A stretch of DNA of 19,955 bases from an uncultured Bacilli bacterium. GTDB lineage: Bacteria > Bacillota_I > Bacilli_A > RF39 > UBA660. Location of the stretch: the NCBI GenBank assembly GCA_947625715.1, contig CANQPR010000014.1, positions 1 through 19,955 on the forward strand. Reading direction: 5' to 3'. Below the pieces are notes generated by a model, which was not told the DNA's origin, did no database searches, and saw only the letters and a list, made by a program, of their open reading frames with translations. Of the stretch, positions 6,309-14,600 are shown one piece after another; within the stretch, counting starts at the first letter, position 1; every line of letters starts with the position of its first letter. A program made the translations under genes and the position numbers.

Positions 6309-7004
6309 TCACAAAATTGATTTAAATACAGCACTACTTTTTACAATTTCGCCTCCATACCAATTGGGAACTGTTCCATTTATTATTTTAGCATCTAATA
6401 AAATATTATAATTTAAAGATTTTTGGGTTTCTTTAATTGGTGTAACTAAAGCATAATTTAATGTAACTTCAATGTAAATTTCAATTAAACAATTATTAAT
6501 ACCATAATTAGTTAATTTAGTTTTCACATTAGTAAAAACAGAACTTATAAATTTTACTCCTACTGGTATTTTGGGACCTAAGTTATTTAATAAAACATAA
6601 TCACTAGCCATTCCCATTGGTAAATAAAAAATTAAATTATTATTATTTAAATTAGCATTATATTTAAAATTAGTAACATCTTTTAAAGAGTTATTTAAAT
6701 TATCCGTAACTTTTTTCGTTAAATCATATATTTTATCCATTTGATAATCAACACTTAATATTTCTTTTTTATCATTAGTTATTATATTTAATAGATTGTT
6801 TAAATCAACATCAACGATATTATCACTACTAGCTAATTTATTTACTTTTTCTTCAAATTCTAAGTTTGCATAATAAATTAGTTTGGGATTTATCTTATCA
6901 TTAAAGTATTTAAAAAGAATAAAGGTTATTATAGTAACACTTATTATAAAAAAGGCTATTTTCTTTTGCTTAGTAATTTTTATTGTTATTCTTTTTTTCA
7001 TCAA
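6309..7004 (-). CDS. yunB: Sporulation protein YunB
   Basis: A 231-residue protein. A short basic N-terminus is followed by one membrane segment at about 16-33, and the remainder is predicted outside the membrane. The FLPMGMASDYVLLNNLGPKIPVGVKF region and the closing NGTVPNWYGGEIVKSS match my recollection of the YunB family, which in Bacillus is made in the mother cell during sporulation. Its molecular role is not known. The length is slightly below that of the Bacillus protein. The start is Met1 at 7004 or Met2 at 7001. I see no Shine-Dalgarno sequence and no clear sigma-A promoter in the short space behind the upstream terminator, so expression may need another sigma factor; a sigma-E box was not evident either. 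The gene lies near yutD, as in Bacillus subtilis. Confidence 0.78.
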   Translation of the reverse strand: MMKKRITIKITKQKKIAFFIISVTIITFILFKYFNDKINPKLIYYANLEFEEKVNKLASSDNIVDVDLNNLLNIITNDKKEILSVDYQMDKIYDLTKKVTDNLNNSLKDVTNFKYNANLNNNNLIFYLPMGMASDYVLLNNLGPKIPVGVKFISSVFTNVKTKLTNYGINNCLIEIYIEVTLNYALVTPIKETQKSLNYNILLDAKIINGTVPNWYGGEIVKSSAVFKSIL

Positions 7005-7024
7005 TAAATGTTATTAATTATCAT

Positions 7025-7052
7025 AAAAAAAAAGAACGGTTTAAAACCATCC
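7025..7052 (-). terminator. Rho-independent terminator overlapping a stop codon
   Basis: The minus strand reads GGATGGT, TTTAA and ACCGTTC: a seven-pair stem including two G-U pairs, followed by nine T (7033-7025). The stem contains the last codons and the stop of the upstream tail-anchored gene. It should insulate yunB from that gene. Confidence 0.7.
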
Positions 7053-7901
7053 TAATTTCAAAAAGTCATTTAAAAATAATACAACTCCAATGATAATAGC
7101 TATAAAGACGACTACTATTAAAATTTTAATAATTATACTTCCCCATTTACTATCGGCGTTTAAATCGTCAAAATCAGCAAAATCTTCTTTTTTAAAAGAC
7201 ATACTTGATGTATAAAATGAATCATCAATTTTTTCTTTTTCTTCTTTTTCTTCTTTTTCTTCTTTTTTAATAATTGGCTTGGCCATTTCTAATTTTTGTA
7301 AATTTTCTGTAAATTCTTTAGCCCCTGCTACCACCGTATTTTCATTGCCTTTTAAATCACTTAAGATATCTAAAGGGTCTAATTTATCTTCTTCTAATTT
7401 ATTATCATCAATCTTTTTTTGATATTCATTTAAATTAATAGTATTAATTAAATCTAATAATTCTTCTTTCGTTTTTTCAGTTGAAGCTTTGTTTTTATCA
7501 TCTTCTAAATTTAAATTTTTTAATATATCATATTGAGTATCACGAACTTTTTTTAATCTTTCTTCTTGATAATCAACTTCTTTTTCTTCTCTTGCTTTTT
7601 CTAATATAGCATTTATATCGTATTCTCTTGTTTTTTCTAATTCATATTGTTCTTCTTTTGTTTTACTTTCTAATTTAATACTCCGACGTTTAGGCACATC
7701 TTGATAATTTTTTTCTAATATTTCTTTTATTTTTTCTAAATCCATTTGATTAGGGGTATTACCAATTACTTTTGCATTACTTCCAATTGATAAATTACTT
7801 AATTCACTTTCTTTTATTTCTTCATAAAGTTCTTCATTTTTTTTAGATCTTTTAGGAACAAATTCAGTTAGCTCATTATATTTTTCAGCTCTAGCTTTCA
7901 T
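7041..7901 (-). CDS. Unrecognised charged coiled-coil-like tail-anchored protein
   Basis: I do not recognise this protein. I start it at ATG 7901 (286 residues), which has AAAGGGTG at good spacing. An in-frame ATG 30 bases upstream at 7931 would overlap the likely promoter. The sequence is very rich in Lys and Glu, with long helical and probably disordered or coiled-coil stretches throughout, including a KEEKEEKEEKEK block encoded by 9-base repeats. A single membrane segment near residues 255-276 ends close to the C-terminus (LNDFLKLGWF), so the protein is likely tail-anchored with a long cytoplasmic arm. There is no catalytic motif. The layout recalls scaffolding or division-associated proteins of small Firmicutes, but this is only a topological comparison. 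It is followed by its own terminator and is divergent from the ferredoxin gene. Confidence 0.78.
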   Translation of the reverse strand: MKARAEKYNELTEFVPKRSKKNEELYEEIKESELSNLSIGSNAKVIGNTPNQMDLEKIKEILEKNYQDVPKRRSIKLESKTKEEQYELEKTREYDINAILEKAREEKEVDYQEERLKKVRDTQYDILKNLNLEDDKNKASTEKTKEELLDLINTINLNEYQKKIDDNKLEEDKLDPLDILSDLKGNENTVVAGAKEFTENLQKLEMAKPIIKKEEKEEKEEKEKIDDSFYTSSMSFKKEDFADFDDLNADSKWGSIIIKILIVVVFIAIIIGVVLFLNDFLKLGWF

Positions 7902-7921
7902 AATAACACCCTTTCTTACTA

Positions 7922-7950
7922 AATATATCATATTTTGACAAATTTGAACA
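7922..7950 (-). promoter_or_regulatory. Likely promoter of the charged tail-anchored gene
   Basis: The minus strand has TGATATATT, an extended -10 with hexamer TATATT at 7927-7922, about 20 bases before the ATG at 7901. The -35 at 17 bases is poor (TGTTCA). A TTTGTCA lies nearer but at the wrong spacing. The placement rests mainly on the -10. Confidence 0.35.
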
Positions 7951-7981
7951 TCTATAATTATTTCTTTTGATAATTTTATGT

Positions 7982-8001
7982 TATAATTGTCTTACGAGGA
8001 G
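7982..8001 (+). promoter_or_regulatory. Possible -10 box and ribosome-binding site of the ferredoxin gene
   Basis: A TATAAT (7982-7987) is followed by GAGGAG (7996-8001), nine bases before the TTG start at 8011. No clear -35 lies 17 bases upstream. A second TATAAT at 7953-7958 has a perfect TTGACA only 12 bases away, which is too close. The ribosome-binding site is certain enough to fix the TTG start; the promoter is not. Confidence 0.4.
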
Positions 8002-8010
8002 TGATTTGTT

Positions 8011-8238
8011 TTGAAAAAAATTAAAGTAATGAGTGAAAATTGTATTGGCTGTGGAGCTTGCGTGGGCATTGATCCTGAGCATTTTGCTTTTAATGATGAA
8101 GGTTTATCAACTGTGATAAGTAATGAATCATTAGATAGTGAAAATTTAATGAATGCCATTGAAGCTTGTCCGGTTGGAATCATAAGTTTTGAAAACGATG
8201 ATAATGAAAAAGAGGAAAACGAACAAAAAACTGCTTAA
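8011..8238 (+). CDS. fer: Ferredoxin, single [4Fe-4S] cluster
   Basis: A 75-residue small acidic ferredoxin. The ligands are Cys11, Cys14 and Cys17 in CIGCGAC, with Cys53 followed by Pro (ACPVG). There is one cluster only and no second CxxCxxC motif, as in Bacillus-type ferredoxins. It carries single electrons in the cytoplasm to or from flavoproteins or radical enzymes. The start is a TTG supported by GAGGAG nine bases upstream; the next Met (residue 7) would cut into the first strand. The acidic tail (ENDDNEKEENEQ) is typical. It is the only clearly intact plus-strand gene in the window, stands alone, and ends in a terminator that overlaps its stop codon. No dedicated partner is adjacent. 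Confidence 0.93.
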   Translation: MKKIKVMSENCIGCGACVGIDPEHFAFNDEGLSTVISNESLDSENLMNAIEACPVGIISFENDDNEKEENEQKTA

Positions 8239-8252
8239 AAAACAGTTTTTTT
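8225..8252. terminator. Bidirectional terminator between ferredoxin and rluB
   Basis: AAAAAACTG, a nine-base loop, and CAGTTTTTT form a perfect nine-pair stem with a T run on both strands. It contains the ferredoxin stop codon and abuts the rluB stop codon (8251-8253), so it can end transcription from both convergent units. Confidence 0.8.
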
Positions 8253-8967
8253 ATTTACCTAACGCATATAATTTTCGAACTTCTTTAATGGTTAATTTTC
8301 GGTATTCACCAACTCTTAAACCTTGTAAGGTTAAAAAAGCATAAGCTTCCCGCTTTAATTTTATTACTTCATGATTTAAAGATTTAAACAATCTTTTTAT
8401 TATGTGGTTGCGACCTTCTACAATGCCTATTAAAAGACTAGTTGTTTCTTTTTGGTAATTTATTTTAACAATTTTAAAATAAGTTACTTTTACTTTTCGA
8501 TTACTAATTTTTATTCCCCTTTTTATTTCTTTTATTTCTTTAGGTGTTAATATTCCCTTTATTTTTACTCGATATATTTTTTCTACTTCACTAGAGGGAT
8601 GAGATAATTTTTCTGCTAAATCACCATCATTAGTTAATAAAAGTAAGCCACTTGTATCATAATCAAGACGCCCGATTGGATAAATTCTCTTATTAGTTTT
8701 AATTAAATCAACCACTGTTTGGCGCATTTTATCATCTTTTACACTAGATATTACTTGACTTGGTTTATATAAAAGAAAATATTCTTTTTCCTCTTTACTA
8801 TTAATTAATTGATTATCCACAGTAATTTCATCTTTTTCACTAACTTTTGTTCCTAGTAAAGTTACTACATTCCCATTTACCAAAACTAAGCCCTTTTTGA
8901 TATATTCTTCTGCTTTTCTTCTAGAACAAAAACCACTTTCAGCAATCATTTTTTGTAAACGTATCAT
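8251..8967 (-). CDS. rluB: 23S rRNA pseudouridine synthase, RluB/RsuA family
   Basis: Isomerises a specific uridine in ribosomal RNA, most likely in helix 89-90 of 23S rRNA as for RluB. From ATG 8967 the protein has 238 residues. An S4 RNA-binding domain comes first (about 1-60, with SGFCSRRKAEEYIKKG). The catalytic domain follows with IGRLDYDTSGLLLLTNDG, where Asp102 is the catalytic aspartate. The family motif EGRNHIIKRLF lies near the C-terminus. An upstream in-frame ATG at 8997 would add ten residues before the normal S4 start and is less likely. Even with the shorter start the gene overlaps the preceding rlu gene by 29 bases. RsuA (16S) specificity cannot be excluded from sequence alone. 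Confidence 0.88.
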   Translation of the reverse strand: MIRLQKMIAESGFCSRRKAEEYIKKGLVLVNGNVVTLLGTKVSEKDEITVDNQLINSKEEKEYFLLYKPSQVISSVKDDKMRQTVVDLIKTNKRIYPIGRLDYDTSGLLLLTNDGDLAEKLSHPSSEVEKIYRVKIKGILTPKEIKEIKRGIKISNRKVKVTYFKIVKINYQKETTSLLIGIVEGRNHIIKRLFKSLNHEVIKLKREAYAFLTLQGLRVGEYRKLTIKEVRKLYALGK

Positions 8968-9664
8968 AGTTATCCACTCTTTTCTGTAAATTTGCAATTA
9001 ATAAATCTATATCTTCTTTAAATAAGAAAAATTCTTTGGGCACTTTGGTAATAAACATATAATCTTTTTGGTGCACCACTAATTTAATGGCAATGGCATG
9101 TAGCGCTAAACGATTAAAATTATTACTTTTAGCTCCATATTTTTTATCACCAACAATGGGATTATTTATATCACTTAATTGAACTCTAATTTGATTTTTT
9201 CTTCCTGTTAAAATTTTTATTTTTAATAAAGAATAATTTTTCTTTCTTTTTAAACATTCATATTTAGTAATGGCAAGTTTTCCTTTATTTTTATTAGTTT
9301 TATATACTTTTAAATTTTTATCTTCAGATAAATAACTTTTTAAAGTATCTTTTTCTTTTGGTGGTTTTCCTTCAACTATTGCTATATAAATTCTTTCTTT
9401 GGCTAATTTATCCCAATTATCTTGATAATATTTTTTAGTTTCTTGATTTTTAGCAAATAAAACAATTCCCGATGTTTCTTTATCTAAACGATTAATGATG
9501 AATACTTTGTTTTTAGGATATTGTTTTTTGACATAGCAACTAGCCATGCTATATAAAGTTTTACTTTCATCTTTATCAGTTTTAATTGTTAATAACTTGG
9601 CTTTTTTATCAACTATTAATAAATTTTTATCTTCATATATTATTTTTAATTTATTTTTTTCCAT
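8939..9664 (-). CDS. RluA-family pseudouridine synthase without S4 domain
   Basis: A 241-residue RNA pseudouridine synthase of the RluA/RluC/RluD family. The catalytic motif is INRLDKETSGIVLF, with Asp61; the position before Arg is Asn rather than the usual His (NRLD for HRLD). Later family motifs are present: TGRKNQIRVQLSDINNPIVG, GDKKYG and RLALHA. It lacks the N-terminal S4 domain found in RluC and RluD, so it resembles the short RluA or TruC-like members that modify rRNA or tRNA; the target is not predictable. It overlaps the upstream lyase gene by 14 bases and the downstream rluB by 29, so translation is probably coupled. The ribosome-binding site is weak. Confidence 0.87.
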   Translation of the reverse strand: MEKNKLKIIYEDKNLLIVDKKAKLLTIKTDKDESKTLYSMASCYVKKQYPKNKVFIINRLDKETSGIVLFAKNQETKKYYQDNWDKLAKERIYIAIVEGKPPKEKDTLKSYLSEDKNLKVYKTNKNKGKLAITKYECLKRKKNYSLLKIKILTGRKNQIRVQLSDINNPIVGDKKYGAKSNNFNRLALHAIAIKLVVHQKDYMFITKVPKEFFLFKEDIDLLIANLQKRVDNYDTFTKNDC

Positions 9665-10901
9665 CGATACTTCTTAACCTATCTATAGCATGTAATACAC
9701 CTAATTTTCCGGATTGATATGTTAAAGCACCTTGTTGATATAATACATAAGGTTCTTTTATTGGTCCATCACAAGATAATTCAATACTAGAGCCTTGAAC
9801 AAAAGAACCACTAGCCATAATTATTTTTTCTTTATAACCTGGGAGGAAAGACGATACTGGCGTTACAAAAGAATCAATAGCTGAGGCATTTTGAATAGCT
9901 TTAGCATATTCTTCTAATTCTAGTTGGCTTTGAAAATAAATAGTTTGCACTATATCAGCTCTTTTCTCGTTATAAGAAGGATCAACTTTATAACCTAGTT
10001 TTTCTAAAAGAGCACTAGTTAAAATAGCTGTTTTTAAAGCACTATTAACAACACTTGGGGCTAAAAACAAACCTTGTAAAAAACTTTTATTAGCCCCTAA
10101 GGAAGGACCTACGTTTTTTCCTTCACCTGGTAAAGTAAGACTTTCAGAAACTAACTGAATCAAATCTTTTTTCCCTACAACATAACCACCGTTATTTGCT
10201 ATGCCACCTCCTAAATTTTTAATTAATGAACCCACAACAATATCAGCACCCACTTCAATCGGTTCTTTTTTACAAACTAATTCACAATAACAATTATCAA
10301 CCATTACAATTGTTTTGGGACTAATTTTTTTAATTAATTTAATTACTTTTTCAACATTTTCTAAAAGAATACTTTTTCGTAAGGAATATCCTCTACTACG
10401 TTGAATTTCTATTACTTTAACTTCTTTTTTAGTTAAATAATCAGCAATTTTTTCATAATCAAAATCATTATCAACTAAATCTATTTCATCATATAAAATA
10501 CCAAAACTTTTTAAAGAACTAGGATTTTTTATAATACCTATAACTTCTCTTAAAGTATCATATGGTGTTCCGGTAATACTTAATAAAAGGTCATTGGGTC
10601 TTAATAAGGCAAATAAAGTTTTACATATGGTATGACTTCCCGAAACAAATTGGGTTCTCACAAGGGCATCTTCAGCTTTAAAAATATCTTTATAAACCTT
10701 TTCGATAGCATCTCTTCCTAAATCTCCATATCCATAACCTGTTGTAGAAGCAAAATGGGCTTCACTAATTTGATTTTTATTAAAAGCATCCAATACTTTT
10801 GCTGTATTAAAAGCTTCTACTTCATCAGCTACTTTAAAAACATCTTCTAGTTGTTGTTCAACTTCTTTACTCAATTTTAAAACTTCATCACTTATTTTCA
10901 T
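9651..10901 (-). CDS. ynbB: PLP-dependent methionine gamma-lyase-family protein (YnbB-like)
   Basis: A 416-residue fold-type I PLP enzyme of the family once annotated as aluminium resistance protein and now as methionine gamma-lyase-like. Landmarks are STTGYGYGDLGRDAIEKVY (52-70), TQFVSGSHT (83-91), the PLP-ring aspartate Asp202 in VMVDNCYCE, and the Schiff-base lysine Lys228 in VGSLIKNLGGG. The C-terminal FVQGSSIELSCDGP is also typical. It probably cleaves or transfers a sulfur amino-acid derivative, but the natural substrate of this family is not settled. It starts within the stop codon of the short-chain dehydrogenase gene (four-base ATGA overlap) and overlaps the pseudouridine synthase gene by 14 bases. 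In Bacillus subtilis ynbB lies near glnR; that context is not kept here. Confidence 0.88.
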   Translation of the reverse strand: MKISDEVLKLSKEVEQQLEDVFKVADEVEAFNTAKVLDAFNKNQISEAHFASTTGYGYGDLGRDAIEKVYKDIFKAEDALVRTQFVSGSHTICKTLFALLRPNDLLLSITGTPYDTLREVIGIIKNPSSLKSFGILYDEIDLVDNDFDYEKIADYLTKKEVKVIEIQRSRGYSLRKSILLENVEKVIKLIKKISPKTIVMVDNCYCELVCKKEPIEVGADIVVGSLIKNLGGGIANNGGYVVGKKDLIQLVSESLTLPGEGKNVGPSLGANKSFLQGLFLAPSVVNSALKTAILTSALLEKLGYKVDPSYNEKRADIVQTIYFQSQLELEEYAKAIQNASAIDSFVTPVSSFLPGYKEKIIMASGSFVQGSSIELSCDGPIKEPYVLYQQGALTYQSGKLGVLHAIDRLRSIDGKK

Positions 10902-11587
10902 TTTTCAATCCTTTCTATATTACCGGTTTGTTTTTTTAAAACCTGTTCATAAACTACTTCGCAAACATGCTCAATACTAACAAAAGGAATTAAATCTTTT
11001 TCTAGGGCAAACTCATCATTCATACTGGTATCCATAAAACCAGGGGCTATAGTATGAATTTTAAGATGTTGAAAATATTTTGCATAATCATTAGCAAGCA
11101 TTAATAATCCTGATTTTGATACATCATATTCTAATGTCACCGGATCAAAAGCATCAATTACATTATCAGAATTAATATATATTATACAATTTTTTTTATT
11201 TTCTTCCATTAAAGGTCCAAATAATTGGGTCAGTAAAAAATTACTTAATAAATTAACTTTTAATATTTTTAAAAAGCTTTGATAAGTTTTATCTTTTATT
11301 TCACAAACATGGTCAATGCCAGCATTTAATATTAAAACATCAGGAATAATATGTAAATCACATACTTCTTTAAATAAGGCTTCTATTTCTTCTTCTTTTT
11401 CTAAATCATATTTTAATAAATGCACAGGAATATTGTATGTTTTAATTATGTCTTCCTTCATTTTTAAAGCCAAATCATCACTTTTAACATAATTTAATAA
11501 TAATCCATAATTTTTTTTAGCAAAGAAATACGCGAGTTTTTTACCAAGACCTCTACTTGCCCCAGTAATTAAAACATATTTATCCAT
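10898..11587 (-). CDS. Short-chain dehydrogenase/reductase
   Basis: A 229-residue classical SDR. The cofactor motif is TGASRGLG (8-15), with NAG at 88-90. The catalytic triad residues are Ser140, Tyr154 and Lys158 (YDVSK), and the active-site Asn is probably Asn112. It ends with APGFMDT and a short C-terminal region, at the lower end of the family size range. The substrate is unknown; it resembles FabG-like 3-oxoacyl reductases and YmfI-like proteins. The start has a strong AGGAGG about six bases upstream. The stop overlaps the start of the YnbB-like gene by four bases, so the two proteins are likely made together; a joint pathway is only inferred. Unlike the other SDR in this window (17035-17775), it lacks the canonical FabG C-terminal signature. 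Confidence 0.88.
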   Translation of the reverse strand: MDKYVLITGASRGLGKKLAYFFAKKNYGLLLNYVKSDDLALKMKEDIIKTYNIPVHLLKYDLEKEEEIEALFKEVCDLHIIPDVLILNAGIDHVCEIKDKTYQSFLKILKVNLLSNFLLTQLFGPLMEENKKNCIIYINSDNVIDAFDPVTLEYDVSKSGLLMLANDYAKYFQHLKIHTIAPGFMDTSMNDEFALEKDLIPFVSIEHVCEVVYEQVLKKQTGNIERIEK

Positions 11588-11614
11588 AATTTGCCTCCTA
11601 TAAATATTGGTTTT

Positions 11615-11623
11615 AGTATATCA
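11615..11623 (-). promoter_or_regulatory. Extended -10 promoter element before the SDR-ynbB-rlu genes
   Basis: In the 65-base gap after addA the minus strand has TGATATACT: a TGA extension plus TATACT (11620-11615). The -35 at 17 bases is poor (TAGAAG). The ATG at 11587 follows 27 bases further on, with AGGAGG between them. No terminator separates this from addA, so read-through is likely too. Confidence 0.45.
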
Positions 11624-11652
11624 TGTTTACCACTTATCTTCTACACTAGTAT

Positions 11653-14600
11653 TTAAATATCTAAAAAAATTGCTTGTTCTTCTAGTAAAGAATATAAATA
11701 AGCTTTGACATTCAATTTAAAAGTATCCCATAAATATTGTTTATAACCCTTTAATTGCTTTAAATAATTTTCATCATTAACCTTTAAAAGTTTATAATCA
11801 ATTAAAATTATTTCCTTATCTAAAACAATAAATAAATCAATAATTCCATGATGCATAACATCATCACTTTCATAATAAAACTCATATTCTTGATAAAATT
11901 TACCCTTTAAATTATTTTGAATAAGTGGGTTATAATATAAAGACTTTATTTTTCCTTGATAATATTCATTTGTTATCAAAGAAAAATTTGGCTTTTGAAA
12001 ATCAAAATATTTTAATATTTCATGTAATTCATTACCCAAACAAATATCTTTTTTTTCTTTTGTAGTTAACAAAGATTTAATGGTTTTAGAATACTTTTCT
12101 TCTTTTTTTATAGTAACATTGGTATCTAATTCATTAACTTTAATTATTTTATTATCTAATTGTAAATTTTTTTCTTTTCTTTTTAAATAATCTTTTGTTA
12201 AACCTAATTCTTCTAAAGAAATTATTTTTTTATAAGGCTTTACTACTTCATCAATACTTTCTAAAATATTCAAAAAATTACGATATTCTAACCGATTATA
12301 ATCACATATAATTCCTTGTTCTTTAATACTTTCTTTAAAAGAGGTATTAGGATAAACAAAAATCATTTTTTCCTTAGCCCTTGTTAAGGCTACATAAAAT
12401 AACCGTATTTTCTCTGATATTTCTTCTTTTAAAGTTTTATCTTTAATTAAATCTTTTAAAAAAGTATCCATTAATCCTTCATTCATTAAAGGAACAACAA
12501 ATGAAAAATCTTTATGAAAGAAAAAATGATTATTTAATTCCTGTAAATTAAAATTTTTATATAATCCCGCATAAAAACAAATGGGAAATTCTAATCCTTT
12601 TGATTTATGAATAGTCATTATTTCTACTTCATTATTATTAGGTTTAATATCCCTATATTTTACAGATATATTTTCTTTAATTATTTCTTGTAAATAAGAA
12701 ACAAATTCTTTATAAGTAAAACCAAATTCACTACATTCTAAAGCTTTATTTTCTAAATTTTCTAAAATAATTAAACTAGCTGAAATATTACCAATTAAAA
12801 TTAATTTTTCATAGTAATTAGTTTCTTTTAATAATTCTTCAAAGATTTGTTTTAAGCTTTTGGCTTTGATATTATCTAAAACATTTTTTAAAGTTTTAAT
12901 AACTTTACTATTATACCAATCATGATTATTTAATGTTTCATATATTTCTTCATCAGTTAAAGAAAATAAAAAACTTCTTGCTAAACTAACAAATGAATAT
13001 TTAAAATCATCATCATATTCCCTTGAATCTAATTTGGTTAATAAAACAAATAAATTTTTAATTGTTAAAAAATGGATATTAGCAGATAGGGTTTCATCTT
13101 TTAAAACTAGTAAGGGAATTTCTAAATAATCAAATACTTTTTTATATAAATCAAAACTTGTTGTACGATCAATTAAAATACAAAAGTCTTTATAACTAAC
13201 ATCTCTTAAAATTTTTTTATCTTTATCATAAACTGGAAATTTTTCTTGGACCATTTTTTTAATTCTTTTTCCAATATAAAAAGCTTCTATTTCTTCTTTA
13301 GAAAAATTAAAGGTATCAAATAATGGATATGTAACACACTCCATAAAGTAGTCTTTTGTTTTATCTTTTTGCTCTTCATATTCTAAATTACCAAAAGACA
13401 TTGTTTGATCTTCTAAATAATTAGCGCCCCCAATAAAATTATCCATTATTAAAATAAATATTTGGTTAATATTATGAATGACTTCCTTTCGGGAACGAAA
13501 ATTTTTTAATAAATCAATTTTTATGCCTCCCATATTTTGTTTGTAGTTTTCATACTTATCTTTAAATAAATAGGGATTAGCATTTCGAAAACGATAAATA
13601 CTTTGTTTAATATCTCCAACCATATAAACATTATTATTACCAAGTAAATTTAAAAGTTTTTCTTGAACATCATTTGTATCTTGATATTCATCAACCATAA
13701 TTTCTTTAAAACTACTTTTTAATTCTTCTAAAACAAAAGGATAATTTTCTAATAAATTAAGAGCATAATTAAAAATAGTCGCAAAATCAAAATACCCTTT
13801 TTCTTTTTTTAATTGTTCGTATTTTTGAAAATAAGTTTTTAATATTTTTACTATAATATTAATTATTTTTTCCATATCTAAATAACTTTTTTCTAAATCA
13901 TCTTTAGTTTGAAAACGAAAATAATTTTTGAAGTTCTTTAATTTTCCTGCTAATTGTTCTTTTAATACTTTTATTTCTTCATCGATATTTTTCTTTAAGA
14001 TGGGTAATTTAATACTTTTTATTTCATAAAGTTGTTGATAACTCGTTGCTTTATTTAAAGTATCTCGAAAAAAAAGTAAGTTTTGGTAATAATCTTCATC
14101 AACTTTCGTTAATAAATTATCACACAAATAAATTAATTCATTTTTTTTCCTTAAAACTAATTTTTCATATAAATCATAATAATAAGAAAAATTTTCTTTT
14201 TTAAAAGTGTAAGTTTCTAAAAAGTCCCTAACACTTCCCATATTATCTAGGGCATTAATTACATTACTTAATTCATTAAAAATAAAAGTATCATCTTTTT
14301 GACAAAACATATCTATTAAATTCAAAAACTCACTATCTTCTTGTTCATAATATTCATTTATTACTTCTCTTAAAGTATTTCTTTTTAAAATATTGATTAA
14401 TGTATCATCGGTAATTTTGGGATTACTTGGTAAATTTAACAAATAATGATATTTTTTTACAATTGCTAAAGAAAAAGCATCAAAAGTTGTAATATAAGCT
14501 TCATCAATTTTTTTTAATTCTTCTTTTAAAGTTTCATCGCTTTTAATACTACTTCTTATTCTTTCTTTCATCTCTTTAGCGGCTGCATTTGTAAAAGTTA

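Noticed and set aside
6208..6411. 67-codon plus-strand frame as an independent gene
   Set aside because: Its second half is antisense to yunB and its first half runs through the long hairpin. A weak resemblance of the hairpin-encoded part to an integrase C-terminus is probably fortuitous, so I did not use it as evidence.
7230..7268. 9-base pyrimidine repeat as a regulatory or phase-variable tract
   Set aside because: The unit is a multiple of three and encodes KEE repeats in frame, so length changes would not switch the gene off.
7992..8183. 63-codon minus-strand frame opposite the ferredoxin
   Set aside because: The plus-strand frame has all four cluster cysteines and a ribosome-binding site; this is its shadow.
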